Source: an uncultured Ralstonia sp. (GTDB lineage: Bacteria > Pseudomonadota > Gammaproteobacteria > Burkholderiales > Burkholderiaceae). Taken from it: a stretch of 35,074 nucleotides of DNA. This document shows positions 17,121-24,334 of the stretch, one piece after another; the first letter of the stretch is position 1; the number at the start of each line of letters is the position of its first letter. The notes under the pieces are model-generated. The model did no database searches. It was not told the DNA's origin and saw nothing but the letters and a program-made list of their open reading frames with translations. Location of the stretch: the NCBI GenBank assembly GCA_913056305.1, contig CAJXMR010000034.1, forward strand, positions 1-35,074. Reading direction: 5' to 3'. The translations under genes and the position numbers were made by a program.

Positions 17121-17920
17121 GATGCCCCCGGGAATTGGTGGGCGAGGCCCTGCATCTCTGCCAGCAGGAAGCCCATGTGTTCGGAATGCACGCCATGCTT
17201 GCCGGTGCTGACATACGGCCCAGCCTCCGGCCACGCTAGCGTGGCTTCGTCGAGGGCATCACGCACGGTGGCCTCCCAAGCTGCACGCAACTCGGTCGGC
17301 CGCACGCCGATGCCGGCTTCGGCAACGGCATCCTCCACGTCGTCCGTGGTGAAGAACTCATTGGTGTACGGCATCAGCCAATCCAGCGCGGCTTGCGCAC
17401 GCGCGTGCGATTCCGCCGTGCCATCGCCAAAGCGCACCAACCAGTCGCGCGTATGGGCCAGGTGGTAGCGCATCTCCTTGACCGACTTGGCGGCGATGGC
17501 GGCCAGCTCGGCATCGGTGGAGGCCGCGAGCGCCTCCCACAGCGGCACCATCAGGGCCGCATACAGGAAGTGGCGGACGATGGTGACGGCGTAGTCGCGT
17601 TGGCTGGCGGCGGTGGCGCTCAGCGGACCGGCGTGCGGCAGCTCCAGCAGCGTGTAGTTGCGGAAGGCGGCCTCCGCGCGCCAGTAGGCGTAGTCGTCTT
17701 CCGTGCGCGGCGTGCCGGTGAGCGCGGCTTCAAGCTGGCCCGCGTGCGTGTAAAGCAGGCGCGCTTGGCCGATCAGGTCCAGGCTCAGGTTGGACAGCGC
17801 GATGTCCTCTTCCAGCACGGGGCCGTGGCCGGTCCATTCGGCGTTGCGCTGGCCGAGGATCAGGGCGTTGTCAGCCAGGCGCAGCACGTACTGCAGATGG
17901 GCGTCGGTGCTCATGGCCAT
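17114..17920 (-). CDS. paaC: phenylacetyl-CoA epoxidase structural subunit PaaC
   Basis: A 268-residue all-helical ferritin-like protein that forms the PaaA-PaaC heterodimer core. Characteristic segments: YVLRLADNALILGQRNAEWTGHGPVLEEDIALSNLSLDLIGQAR near the N-terminus, SVKEMRYHLAHTRDWLVRFGDGT in the middle, and GKHGVHSEHMGFLLAEMQ near the C-terminus. PaaC lacks a complete diiron site and is a structural partner. The ATG overlaps the paaB stop as TGATG; an in-frame GTG one codon upstream and an ATG two codons downstream are alternatives. Confidence 0.94.
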   Translation of the reverse strand: MAMSTDAHLQYVLRLADNALILGQRNAEWTGHGPVLEEDIALSNLSLDLIGQARLLYTHAGQLEAALTGTPRTEDDYAYWRAEAAFRNYTLLELPHAGPLSATAASQRDYAVTIVRHFLYAALMVPLWEALAASTDAELAAIAAKSVKEMRYHLAHTRDWLVRFGDGTAESHARAQAALDWLMPYTNEFFTTDDVEDAVAEAGIGVRPTELRAAWEATVRDALDEATLAWPEAGPYVSTGKHGVHSEHMGFLLAEMQGLAHQFPGASW

Positions 17921-18207
17921 CACATGTGGTTGACTTCGTCCGGCAACCGATAGAACGTCGGGTGCCGGTAGATCTTGTCGGCCATCGGGTCGAACAGCAT
18001 GGCCTTGTCGTCCGGCTCGCTGGCGGTGATGGCGGCCGAGGGCACGACCCAGATCGAGATGCCTTCCTGCCGACGCGTGTACACGTCGCGCGCCATCTGC
18101 AGCGCCTGCTTGGCGTCAACCGCATGCAGGCTGCCGCAGTGCTTGTGCTCCAGGCCCTGCTTGCTGCGGATGAAGACTTCCCACAGCGGCCATTCGTGTT
18201 GATGCAT
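17920..18207 (-). CDS. paaB: phenylacetyl-CoA epoxidase subunit PaaB
   Basis: A 95-residue subunit that bridges PaaAC heterodimers. The sequence begins MHQHEWPLWEVFIRSKQGLEH and continues with AVDAKQALQMARDVYTRRQEG and IWVVPSAAITAS, all typical of PaaB, at the usual length of about 95. I trimmed the longer frame to this ATG because AAGGAG lies seven bases upstream and the family starts here. It follows paaA by 16 bases and overlaps paaC by one base. Confidence 0.94.
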   Translation of the reverse strand: MHQHEWPLWEVFIRSKQGLEHKHCGSLHAVDAKQALQMARDVYTRRQEGISIWVVPSAAITASEPDDKAMLFDPMADKIYRHPTFYRLPDEVNHM

Positions 18208-18223
18208 GGTGTGCTCCTTCGGC

Positions 18224-19246
18224 TCAGGCGGCTTGTTCGGCGGGTGGGTTGTCGCGCTCGGCGCGCTTGCAGGCATAGGCGAGCGCGGCTTCGCGCACCC
18301 ATTCGCCTTCATCGTGCGCACGCTTGCGGGTGGTCAGGCGCTCGCGGTTGCAGGGGCCATGGCCGTCCAGCACGCGCTTGAATTCGGACCAGTCCAGCGG
18401 TGAGAAATCGTAGTGACCGCGCGCCTCGTTCCATTGCAGGCCGGGGTCGGGCAGCGTCACGCCCAGCACGCGCGCCTGCTCGACAGTCGCGTCGACAAAG
18501 CGCTGGCGCAGATCATCGTTGGAGATGCGCTTGATGCCCCAGGCCATGGTCTGCGCGCTGTTGGGCGATGCGGTGTCGGGCGGGCCGAACATCATCAGCA
18601 CCGGAAACCACCAGCGGTTGACGGCGTCCTGCACCATGTCGCGCTGCGCCTGGGTACCGCCCATCATGGTCAGCAGCGATTCATAGCCCTGGCGCTGGTG
18701 GAACGACTCCTCCTTGCAGATGCGGATCATGGCGCGCGCATACGGCCCATACGAGCAGCGGCACAGCGGCACCTGGTTCATGATGGCCGCGCCGTCGACC
18801 AGCCAGCCGATCACGCCCACGTCGGCCCAGGCCAGCGTCGGGTAATTGAAGATCGATGAATACTTGGCGCGCCCCTCGTGCAGCGCGTCGATCATCTCGT
18901 CGCGCGTGCTGCCGAGCGTCTCGGCGGCGGAATAGAGATAGAGGCCGTGGCCCGCCTCGTCCTGCACCTTGGCCAAGAGGATGGCCTTGCGCTTGAGCGA
19001 CGGCGCCCGCGTGATCCAGTTGCCCTCGGGCAGCATGCCGACCACCTCCGAGTGCGCGTGCTGCGAGATCTGCCGCAGCAGCGTCTTGCGATACGGCGCG
19101 GGCATCCAGTCCTGCGGCTCGATCTTCTGGTCGGCGCCGATGCGCGCGTCGAAATGCGCCTGCAACGCCGCCTCGTCCTGGGCGACGTCTGCCAGTTCCT
19201 GTGCTGTGGGTACGCCGCCAGGAAGATCCAGGCTTTGGGTATACAT
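18224..19246 (-). CDS. paaA: phenylacetyl-CoA epoxidase catalytic subunit PaaA
   Basis: A 340-residue diiron oxygenase that inserts oxygen into the ring of phenylacetyl-CoA to form the 1,2-epoxide. Diiron-type motifs are DEAGH (96-100) and EESFH (179-183), with E67 in the SEVVG helix a further candidate ligand. FGPPDT and [19 protein letters not shown] are also characteristic. The ATG giving MYTQSL has GGAGGA just upstream. It is the first gene of paaABCDE and is preceded by a strong promoter with an embedded operator. The remaining phenylacetate genes (ligase, isomerase, hydrolase) are not in this window. Confidence 0.95.
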   Translation of the reverse strand: MYTQSLDLPGGVPTAQELADVAQDEAALQAHFDARIGADQKIEPQDWMPAPYRKTLLRQISQHAHSEVVGMLPEGNWITRAPSLKRKAILLAKVQDEAGHGLYLYSAAETLGSTRDEMIDALHEGRAKYSSIFNYPTLAWADVGVIGWLVDGAAIMNQVPLCRCSYGPYARAMIRICKEESFHQRQGYESLLTMMGGTQAQRDMVQDAVNRWWFPVLMMFGPPDTASPNSAQTMAWGIKRISNDDLRQRFVDATVEQARVLGVTLPDPGLQWNEARGHYDFSPLDWSEFKRVLDGHGPCNRERLTTRKRAHDEGEWVREAALAYACKRAERDNPPAEQAA

Positions 19247-19314
19247 GCCGTCCTCCGATCGCATTCAGATCATGTGCTCGCAACGCTATACGGGCACACG
19301 TTGTGGGCGCATCG

Positions 19315-19342
19315 ATTATAAGCCGTCCGACCGGTCGGTCAA
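19315..19342 (-). promoter_or_regulatory. sigma70 promoter of paaABCDE
   Basis: On the minus strand TTGACC (19342-19337) is followed after 16 bases by a perfect TATAAT (19320-19315). This would start transcription near 19308 and leave a leader of about 60 bases before the paaA ATG. A core this close to consensus implies strong transcription unless repressed. Confidence 0.8.
19325..19340. promoter_or_regulatory. palindromic operator in the paa promoter (candidate PaaR site)
   Basis: The core CCGACCGGTCGG (19327-19338) is a perfect 12-base palindrome, extended to 16 bases with one mismatched pair. It occupies the spacer between -35 and -10, so a bound protein would block RNA polymerase. This arrangement fits a TetR-type repressor released by phenylacetyl-CoA. 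Confidence 0.75.
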
Positions 19343-19550
19343 TAACGGGATATCCCCAGCCAGCCTTGCCTAGAATGCACAGACGGATGGAACCCGGCCT
19401 ACCAAAAGTGCACAATGCAATACTTTCAATAGGCCGGTGGTTCGACCAGAATCCACGTCGTCGCCACGGCACCGCCTGTTACGGCCACCGCCTCGTCCGG
19501 CCGAACCCGGCTCCACTCGCCCCCAACCGCTCCTATGGAGAATGCATACC
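19343..19550. other. intergenic region between the paa promoter and the SRPBCC gene
   Basis: Together with the paa promoter this makes a gap of about 300 bases between divergent genes. I see no convincing open frame, RNA or repeat in it. TAGAAT at 19371 could be a -10 for the rightward genes, but no -35 is found at the right distance. Confidence 0.4.
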
Positions 19551-20075
19551 ATGCTCAAGATCATCGCGATCGTCATCGTGGTCGCCATCGTTGTCGTGCT
19601 CGGTCTGGCCGCCACGCGACCGGACACCTTCCGCATCCAGCGTGAAGCCGACGTCAAGGCGCCGGCCGACAAGGTCTTCCCCTTCATCAGCGATTTCCAC
19701 CGCTGGACGGCCTGGTCGCCGTGGGAAAAGCTCGACCCCAGCATGAAGCGCAGCTACGGCGGCGCCGCCAGCGGCAAAGGCGCGACCTATGCGTGGGAAG
19801 GCACCGGCAAGGTCGGTGCGGGTCAGATGGAGATCACCGATGCGGCGCCGAACCTCGTGAAGATCAAGCTCGACTTCCTCAAACCGTTCGAAGCCCACAA
19901 CACGGCGGAATTCACACTGGAAGACCGCGGCGGCACCACGCACGTGACCTGGGCGATGTATGGCCCGAGCCCGTTCATGTCCAAGGTGATGGGCCTGTTC
20001 TTCAACATGGACGCGATGATCGGCAAGGACTTCGAGACCGGTCTCGCCAATCTGAAATCCGCTGCGGAGTCCTGA
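19551..20075 (+). CDS. SRPBCC (polyketide cyclase-like) membrane-anchored protein
   Basis: A 174-residue protein with one N-terminal hydrophobic helix (about 1-21, MLKIIAIVIVVAIVVVLGLAA) and then a START-like SRPBCC domain: IQREADVKAPADKVFPFISDFHRWTAWSPWEKLDPSM, GKVGAGQMEITDA and TLEDRGGTTHVTWAMYGPSPF are typical of the polyketide_cyc2 group. Such domains bind hydrophobic ligands; the ligand is unknown here. The anchor would place the domain outside the cytoplasmic membrane or at its surface. GGAG lies about ten bases before the chosen ATG; a nearer ATG nine bases upstream is too close to the ribosome site. It is 28 bases from the MFS gene, probably one operon. Confidence 0.82.
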   Translation: MLKIIAIVIVVAIVVVLGLAATRPDTFRIQREADVKAPADKVFPFISDFHRWTAWSPWEKLDPSMKRSYGGAASGKGATYAWEGTGKVGAGQMEITDAAPNLVKIKLDFLKPFEAHNTAEFTLEDRGGTTHVTWAMYGPSPFMSKVMGLFFNMDAMIGKDFETGLANLKSAAES

Positions 20076-20103
20076 GGCACCGCTGCGCTTCATCGGAGCT
20101 TTC

Positions 20104-21564
20104 ATGACGCATGGCATCGACGAACGCAAGCGCTGGCTTGCCCTCATCGTGCTCTGCCTGGGCGTGCTGATGATCGTGCTGGACACGACCATCGTGAACG
20201 TCGCGCTGCCGTCCATCCGGGCGGATCTGGGCTTTACCGAGACCGCGCTGGTGTGGGTGGTCAACGCCTACATGCTCACCTTCGGCGGCTTCCTGTTGCT
20301 GGGCGGACGGCTGGGTGACCTGTTCGGCCATCGGCGTCTGTTCCTGCTGGGGATCACGCTGTTCACGTTGGCATCGGCGGCTTGTGGGCTGGCGAACTCG
20401 CAAGGGTTGCTGATCGCCGCGCGCGCCGTGCAGGGGCTGGGCGGGGCGGTGGTCTCCGCCGTGTCGCTGTCGCTGATCATGAACCTGTTCACCTCGCCGG
20501 CCGACCGCGCGAAGGCGATGGGCATCTACGGCTTCGTGTGCGCGGGCGGCGGCAGCATCGGCGTGCTACTGGGCGGGCTGCTGACCAGCACGTTGAGCTG
20601 GCACTGGATCTTCCTGGTCAACCTGCCGATCGGGGTGGCGGTGTATGCGGCGTGCGTGGCGCTGCTGCCGGCGGGGCAGCCGCTGGCGGATCGCGCCAAG
20701 CTGGACGTCGCCGGCGCTATCGCCGTCACCGCCTCGCTGATGCTGGCGGTGTACGCCATCGTGCACGGCAACGAGGCGGGCTGGGCGTCGGCGCAAACGC
20801 TGGTCCAACTCGGCATCGCCATCGCGCTGATGATCGCCTTCCTCGTCATCGAGTCGCGCGTGTCGCATCCGCTCATGCCGCTGCACATGTTCGCGCTGCG
20901 CAATGTGGCGACGGCCAACGTGGTGGGCGTGCTGTGGGCGGCGGCGATGTTCGCGTGGTTCTTCATCTCTGCGCTGTATCTGCAGCGCGTGCTGAACTAC
21001 AGCGCGATGGAAGTCGGCCTGGCCTTCCTGCCGGCCAACATCATCATGGCGGTGTTCTCGCTGGGGCTGTCGGCCAAGCTGGTGATGCGCTTCGGCATTC
21101 GCGCGCCACTGTCGATCGGGCTGCTGGTGGCGGCGGTCGGGCTGGTGCTGTTTGCGCGCGCACCAGCGGACGGCAGCTTCGTCATGCACGTGCTGCCCGG
21201 CATGGTGCTGCTGGGCTTGGGTGCCGGCGTGGCCTTCAACCCGGTGCTGCTGGCGGCGATGAGCGATGTCGCGCCGGATGAATCGGGGCTGGCTTCGGGC
21301 GTGGTCAACACGTCGTTCATGATGGGCGGCGCACTGGGGCTGGCCATCCTTGCCAGCCTGGCGGCGGCGCAGACCAACCGCCTTGCGGCCGCCGGTGCGG
21401 ACGCCAATATCGCCCTCAACGGCGGCTATCGCCTCGCCTTCCTGCTGGGGGCGATTGCCGCCGCGCTGGCCGCAGTCTTGGCCGGGGTGTTCGTGCGCAC
21501 GCGTGCGCATGATGCGACCCACGGGCATGCCGGCGCGGAGCAATCGCCCTCCGCGCCAATCTGA
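20104..21564 (+). CDS. MFS drug/solute exporter, DHA2 (EmrB/QacA-like) family
   Basis: A 486-residue inner-membrane transporter with about 14 hydrophobic segments. Visible motifs: LDTTIVNVALPSIRADLGF in helix 1, motif A GGRLGDLFGHRR after helix 2, ARAVQGLGGAVVSAVSL in helix 4 and GSIGVLLGGLLTSTLSWHWIFLVNLPIG in helix 5. These define the 14-helix drug:proton antiporters. The exported compound cannot be told from sequence; no regulator is adjacent in the same direction. GGAG five bases before the ATG supports the start. The upstream SRPBCC gene is likely co-transcribed, and a strong terminator follows. Confidence 0.88.
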   Translation: MTHGIDERKRWLALIVLCLGVLMIVLDTTIVNVALPSIRADLGFTETALVWVVNAYMLTFGGFLLLGGRLGDLFGHRRLFLLGITLFTLASAACGLANSQGLLIAARAVQGLGGAVVSAVSLSLIMNLFTSPADRAKAMGIYGFVCAGGGSIGVLLGGLLTSTLSWHWIFLVNLPIGVAVYAACVALLPAGQPLADRAKLDVAGAIAVTASLMLAVYAIVHGNEAGWASAQTLVQLGIAIALMIAFLVIESRVSHPLMPLHMFALRNVATANVVGVLWAAAMFAWFFISALYLQRVLNYSAMEVGLAFLPANIIMAVFSLGLSAKLVMRFGIRAPLSIGLLVAAVGLVLFARAPADGSFVMHVLPGMVLLGLGAGVAFNPVLLAAMSDVAPDESGLASGVVNTSFMMGGALGLAILASLAAAQTNRLAAAGADANIALNGGYRLAFLLGAIAAALAAVLAGVFVRTRAHDATHGHAGAEQSPSAPI

Positions 21565-21585
21565 GCGCGCAGCGCCCCGCGAAGC

Positions 21586-21616
21586 AAAACGGCCACCCGA
21601 AGGTGGCCGTTTTTTT
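21586..21616. terminator. bidirectional intrinsic terminator
   Basis: AAAACGGCCACC pairs perfectly with GGTGGCCGTTTT around a CGAA tetraloop, followed by a T run on the plus strand and preceded by A residues that serve as a shorter T run on the minus strand. It lies between the convergent MFS and VOC genes and can end both transcripts. Confidence 0.92.
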
Positions 21617-21630
21617 CTTGCGCGTTTCGC

Positions 21631-22062
21631 TTACATCGGCTTCGGTGCAATCACCATCCAGCCGACGCCAAAGCGATCGACCAGCATGCCGAACGCATTG
21701 GCAAAGAAGGTCTCCGTCAACGGCATCGTCACTTGACCGCCGTCGCCCAGCGCCTTGAACGTGCGCTCGGCCGCGGCCTTGTCGGCCACGTCGACGGACA
21801 GCGAGAAGCCCTTGAACTCGGACTTGCCCGAGACCATGCCGTCGGACGCCATCACGACGGCATCGCCGATGCGGAAGGCCGCGTGCATGACCTTGTCGGC
21901 CGGAGGCACCACACCGCCGCACTGCTCAGCCTTCGGTTCGGCTCCGGGGGGCGCGTCCTTGTAGCGCATCAGCATGTCGACTTTCGCGCCGAGCGTCTTC
22001 TTGTAGAACTCCAGCGCCTCTTCACAACGACCTTCAAAGAACAGATAGGGTTGAACAGACAT
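21631..22062 (-). CDS. VOC-family (PhnB/glyoxalase-like) protein
   Basis: A 143-residue vicinal-oxygen-chelate fold protein of the PhnB-like type: SVQPYLFFEGRCEEALEFYKKTLGAKV at the N-terminus, HAAFRIGDAVVMASDG in the middle and ANAFGMLVDRFGVGWMV at the C-terminus. Members include metal-dependent isomerases and binding proteins, and none of these motifs fixes the reaction. I chose the ATG with AAGGAG five bases upstream; a GTG directly before it would be only two bases from that site. It lies 79 bases downstream of the SnoaL-like gene on the same strand, and probably belongs to the same TetR-controlled unit. Confidence 0.85.
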   Translation of the reverse strand: MSVQPYLFFEGRCEEALEFYKKTLGAKVDMLMRYKDAPPGAEPKAEQCGGVVPPADKVMHAAFRIGDAVVMASDGMVSGKSEFKGFSLSVDVADKAAAERTFKALGDGGQVTMPLTETFFANAFGMLVDRFGVGWMVIAPKPM

Positions 22063-22141
22063 CACAGCTCCTTGGTGGTGAACAACGCAGGCCGCGATCG
22101 GTCACGGCCTTGGGGGAAAACACAACATCGTGCAAAGCACG

Positions 22142-22576
22142 TCATGCGCCGACGGTTTCGGAAACCGGCATCGGCACCGAAGCGTGCTCATGCACGACCA
22201 GCCAGCGCCCGTCGATCTTGCGGAAGCACGCGGTGGCGCGCGTCTGCGCGTCGTGCCGGGTGCCGTCGCGATATCGCGCGCGCAGCCGGTTCACGCTAAA
22301 GCAATAGGCCAGATCGCCACCCACCGCCAGTTGCAATTCGACGAACTGGAAATCGACAGGGCCGTCGTCGAGCGCGTCGAACCAGTCCTGCCAATTGCAG
22401 CGATACGGCTCGGCACCCTTCACAAACAGCGGCGGCATCACATCGAACACCACGACGTTGGGTGCGTAGTGGCGCATCACCGCGTTCACGTCCTTGGCGC
22501 GCACGGCCGCGGCCCATTCCTGGATCAGCGCGCGAATCTGGGACTCGTCGTCTGCTGCAGTTAACACATCCGTCAT
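22142..22576 (-). CDS. SnoaL/NTF2-like protein
   Basis: A 144-residue cone-shaped NTF2-like domain protein: ESQIRALIQEWAAAVRAKDVNAVMRHYAPNVVVFDVMPP at the start, a WQDWFDAL segment, and ATACFRKIDGRWLVVHEHASVPM at the end are typical of the SnoaL/ketosteroid-isomerase-like group. The pocket can bind or isomerise small hydrophobic molecules; no specific substrate is evident. AGGAGG five bases before the ATG gives a strong start. It is divergent from a TetR gene, with two palindromic operators between, so expression is likely repressed by that protein. Confidence 0.84.
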   Translation of the reverse strand: MTDVLTAADDESQIRALIQEWAAAVRAKDVNAVMRHYAPNVVVFDVMPPLFVKGAEPYRCNWQDWFDALDDGPVDFQFVELQLAVGGDLAYCFSVNRLRARYRDGTRHDAQTRATACFRKIDGRWLVVHEHASVPMPVSETVGA

Positions 22577-22631
22577 GTCAGCCTCCTGAAAAAGCTTGGC
22601 AATTCACATCGCCAACGACTACGGTGTAATT

Positions 22632-22646
22632 GTGAACACTGTCCAC
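22632..22646. promoter_or_regulatory. TetR operator copy 1
   Basis: GTGAACACTGTCCAC is an imperfect 15-base palindrome, with one mismatched pair apart from its centre. It matches the second copy, TGGACAGTGTCCA, found 32 bases away. Both lie between the divergent SnoaL-like and TetR genes. Confidence 0.7.
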
Positions 22647-22664
22647 AAACAATAGCAGAGATAA

Positions 22665-22677
22665 TGGACAGTGTCCA
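22665..22677. promoter_or_regulatory. TetR operator copy 2
   Basis: TGGACAGTGTCCA is a perfect 13-base odd palindrome immediately before the TetR ribosome site. The 32-base distance between centres is close to three helical turns, so two dimers could sit on the same face of the DNA. Confidence 0.72.
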
Positions 22678-22689
22678 CATGGAGATGGC

Positions 22690-23334
22690 ATGACCCAGGA
22701 GCCTCCTCGCCCGCCCACGCGGGCAACCTATCGCCACGGTGATCTGCGCCGCGCACTGCTCGACGCCGGCATCGAACTGGCGCGCGCCGGCGGGCCAGAC
22801 GCAATCGTCTTGCGCGAAGCCACGCGGCGCGCCGGCGTGGTGCCCAATGCGGCCTACCGGCATTTCGAAGGGCGCCAGGATTTGCTCCAGGCCGTGCGCG
22901 CGGCCGCCCTCGCAGCCCTGGCGCGCGCGATGGAAACCGAGCTGGCACAGATCGACCCGACGCTCTCCGACGCCGATCAGGCGCGTGGCGCATTGCGCGC
23001 GGTCGGCGTGGGCTACCTGCGTTTTGCGCAAATGGAGACCGGCCTGTTCCGTACCGCATTTGCCGTGCCCGACGAGGTGGAACACGACGTCGACCCTGAC
23101 AAGGCCGGCGACAGCGGCCTCAACCCGTTCCAGCTGCTCGGCTCGGCACTCGATCAGTTGACCGCCGCGGGCGTGCTACCGCTGGAGCGCCGCTTTGGCG
23201 CCGAATACCTCGCATGGTCTGCCGTGCACGGGCTCGCTCTGCTGATCATCGACGGCCCGTTGCGCGGCCGCCCGCCCGAGCAGACCGGCGCCATCGCGCT
23301 GCGGCTACTGGCCATGGTGGAGAACGGCCTGTAG
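22690..23334 (+). CDS. TetR-family regulator
   Basis: A 214-residue repressor. The helix-turn-helix is VLREATRRAGVVPNAAYRHFEGRQDLLQAV (about 40-70), preceded by YRHGDLRRALLDAGIELARAGG. The C-terminal ligand domain (about 80-214) contains GYLRFAQMETGLFRTAF and LAWSAVHGLALLIIDGPLR, resembling the TetR C-terminal type with a WSxxHG motif. GGAG lies five bases before the ATG. It is divergent from the SnoaL-VOC pair, and two related palindromes fill the gap, so autoregulation plus control of that pair is likely. The inducer is unknown. Confidence 0.87.
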   Translation: MTQEPPRPPTRATYRHGDLRRALLDAGIELARAGGPDAIVLREATRRAGVVPNAAYRHFEGRQDLLQAVRAAALAALARAMETELAQIDPTLSDADQARGALRAVGVGYLRFAQMETGLFRTAFAVPDEVEHDVDPDKAGDSGLNPFQLLGSALDQLTAAGVLPLERRFGAEYLAWSAVHGLALLIIDGPLRGRPPEQTGAIALRLLAMVENGL

Positions 23335-23494
23335 CGCAAATCGGTGTCGGCGCCCCCTTCTAACGTCATGCGCAACGCTTCGTTTGCCTGCGCAAGGTTC
23401 GATGCAACGATGACGGCCTCTGTCGCGCAACGCCCACCCGGCGTAAGCGCGACGCATATCCATCGGAGCAACCTTCCGCCACGAGGCCATCACC

Positions 23495-24325
23495 GTGACC
23501 CAAGCCGATCTCGACATTGCCCCCGTGCGCTACTCCGGCGCGCTGGAGAAAGCCCTCTTCGACCGCGTCGCTGCCGTGCACGCGCCGCACCTGCCGCCCG
23601 CGCGCGTTGACCCGCCGCGCGACGCGCAAACATCGGAAGAGCTGGAAGGCGTGATCGACTACGCCGTGTGGAATGCCGCGCACGACCTTTTCATCGTGCA
23701 GCTGGCGAGCGCCGGGTTGGACCGCCTGTTCCGCGACGACCCCGATTTCCAGCTCGCCCTGTCGCGCCAGATCGGCGATGACGGCTTTCATGCCGTGGCC
23801 TCGCGCGAGCGCATCCGCGTACTGTCGGGCCACGACCAGATCGAGCGCATCGCGCAGGACGTGCGCCACCACTGGGACGTACTGGGCGACACCCCGCTCA
23901 CGAGCTGGGCCGCCTTTCTCGCGTGGGAATTTCATTACGAGCACCACATCCTCGCGCGCCTGGCGGTGAACCGCCGCACCTCGCGCGTGCTCGACCTCGC
24001 CAATCGCGACTTTGCCGAGAACCGCATCATGCCGGACGAGGAGGTGCACCGCATCCTCATCACGGAATGGTGGCATCGCAAGCTCGATGGCGCCTCGCCG
24101 GCGCAACGCGAGCAATGGACGGGCGAGGTGCTGGAAGCGGACGAACACCTGCAGACACTGCTGGGCGACTACCTGCGTGAATCCTGGGCGCTCAACGCAC
24201 GCGCGGCGGGCATCGACACGCGCAACCACGCGCCGCTCTATGACGCGTGGCGACGCGAGATCCTGGGCGTGCTGCTGCAGCGCCCCGCCGACAGCCTGCC
24301 CACCCTCACCAGCCTGGCCGCATAA
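23495..24325 (+). CDS. unrecognised helical His/Glu-rich protein, possible ferritin-like diiron enzyme
   Basis: A 276-residue soluble protein with no signal peptide or membrane segment; I do not recognise a named family. The predicted helices carry regularly spaced acidic and histidine residues: H63-D64, D96-x-x-H99, E145 and H147, E149-H150-H151, E182-x-x-H185 and E191-x-x-H194. Repeated E/D-x-x-H pairs on separate helices are the pattern of ferritin-like or heme-oxygenase-like diiron proteins. The start is a GTG with GAGG nine bases upstream. A flavin monooxygenase gene begins nine bases after its stop, so the two probably act in one oxidative pathway. A hemerythrin-like or purely structural role is the alternative. 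Confidence 0.7.
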   Translation: MTQADLDIAPVRYSGALEKALFDRVAAVHAPHLPPARVDPPRDAQTSEELEGVIDYAVWNAAHDLFIVQLASAGLDRLFRDDPDFQLALSRQIGDDGFHAVASRERIRVLSGHDQIERIAQDVRHHWDVLGDTPLTSWAAFLAWEFHYEHHILARLAVNRRTSRVLDLANRDFAENRIMPDEEVHRILITEWWHRKLDGASPAQREQWTGEVLEADEHLQTLLGDYLRESWALNARAAGIDTRNHAPLYDAWRREILGVLLQRPADSLPTLTSLAA

Positions 24326-24334
24326 CCGGGCCAC

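Noticed and set aside
23369-23395. Two TGCGCAA repeats 20 bases apart before the helical-protein gene.
   Set aside because: Seven-base repeats of this composition are expected by chance in GC-rich DNA, and no wider symmetry is visible.
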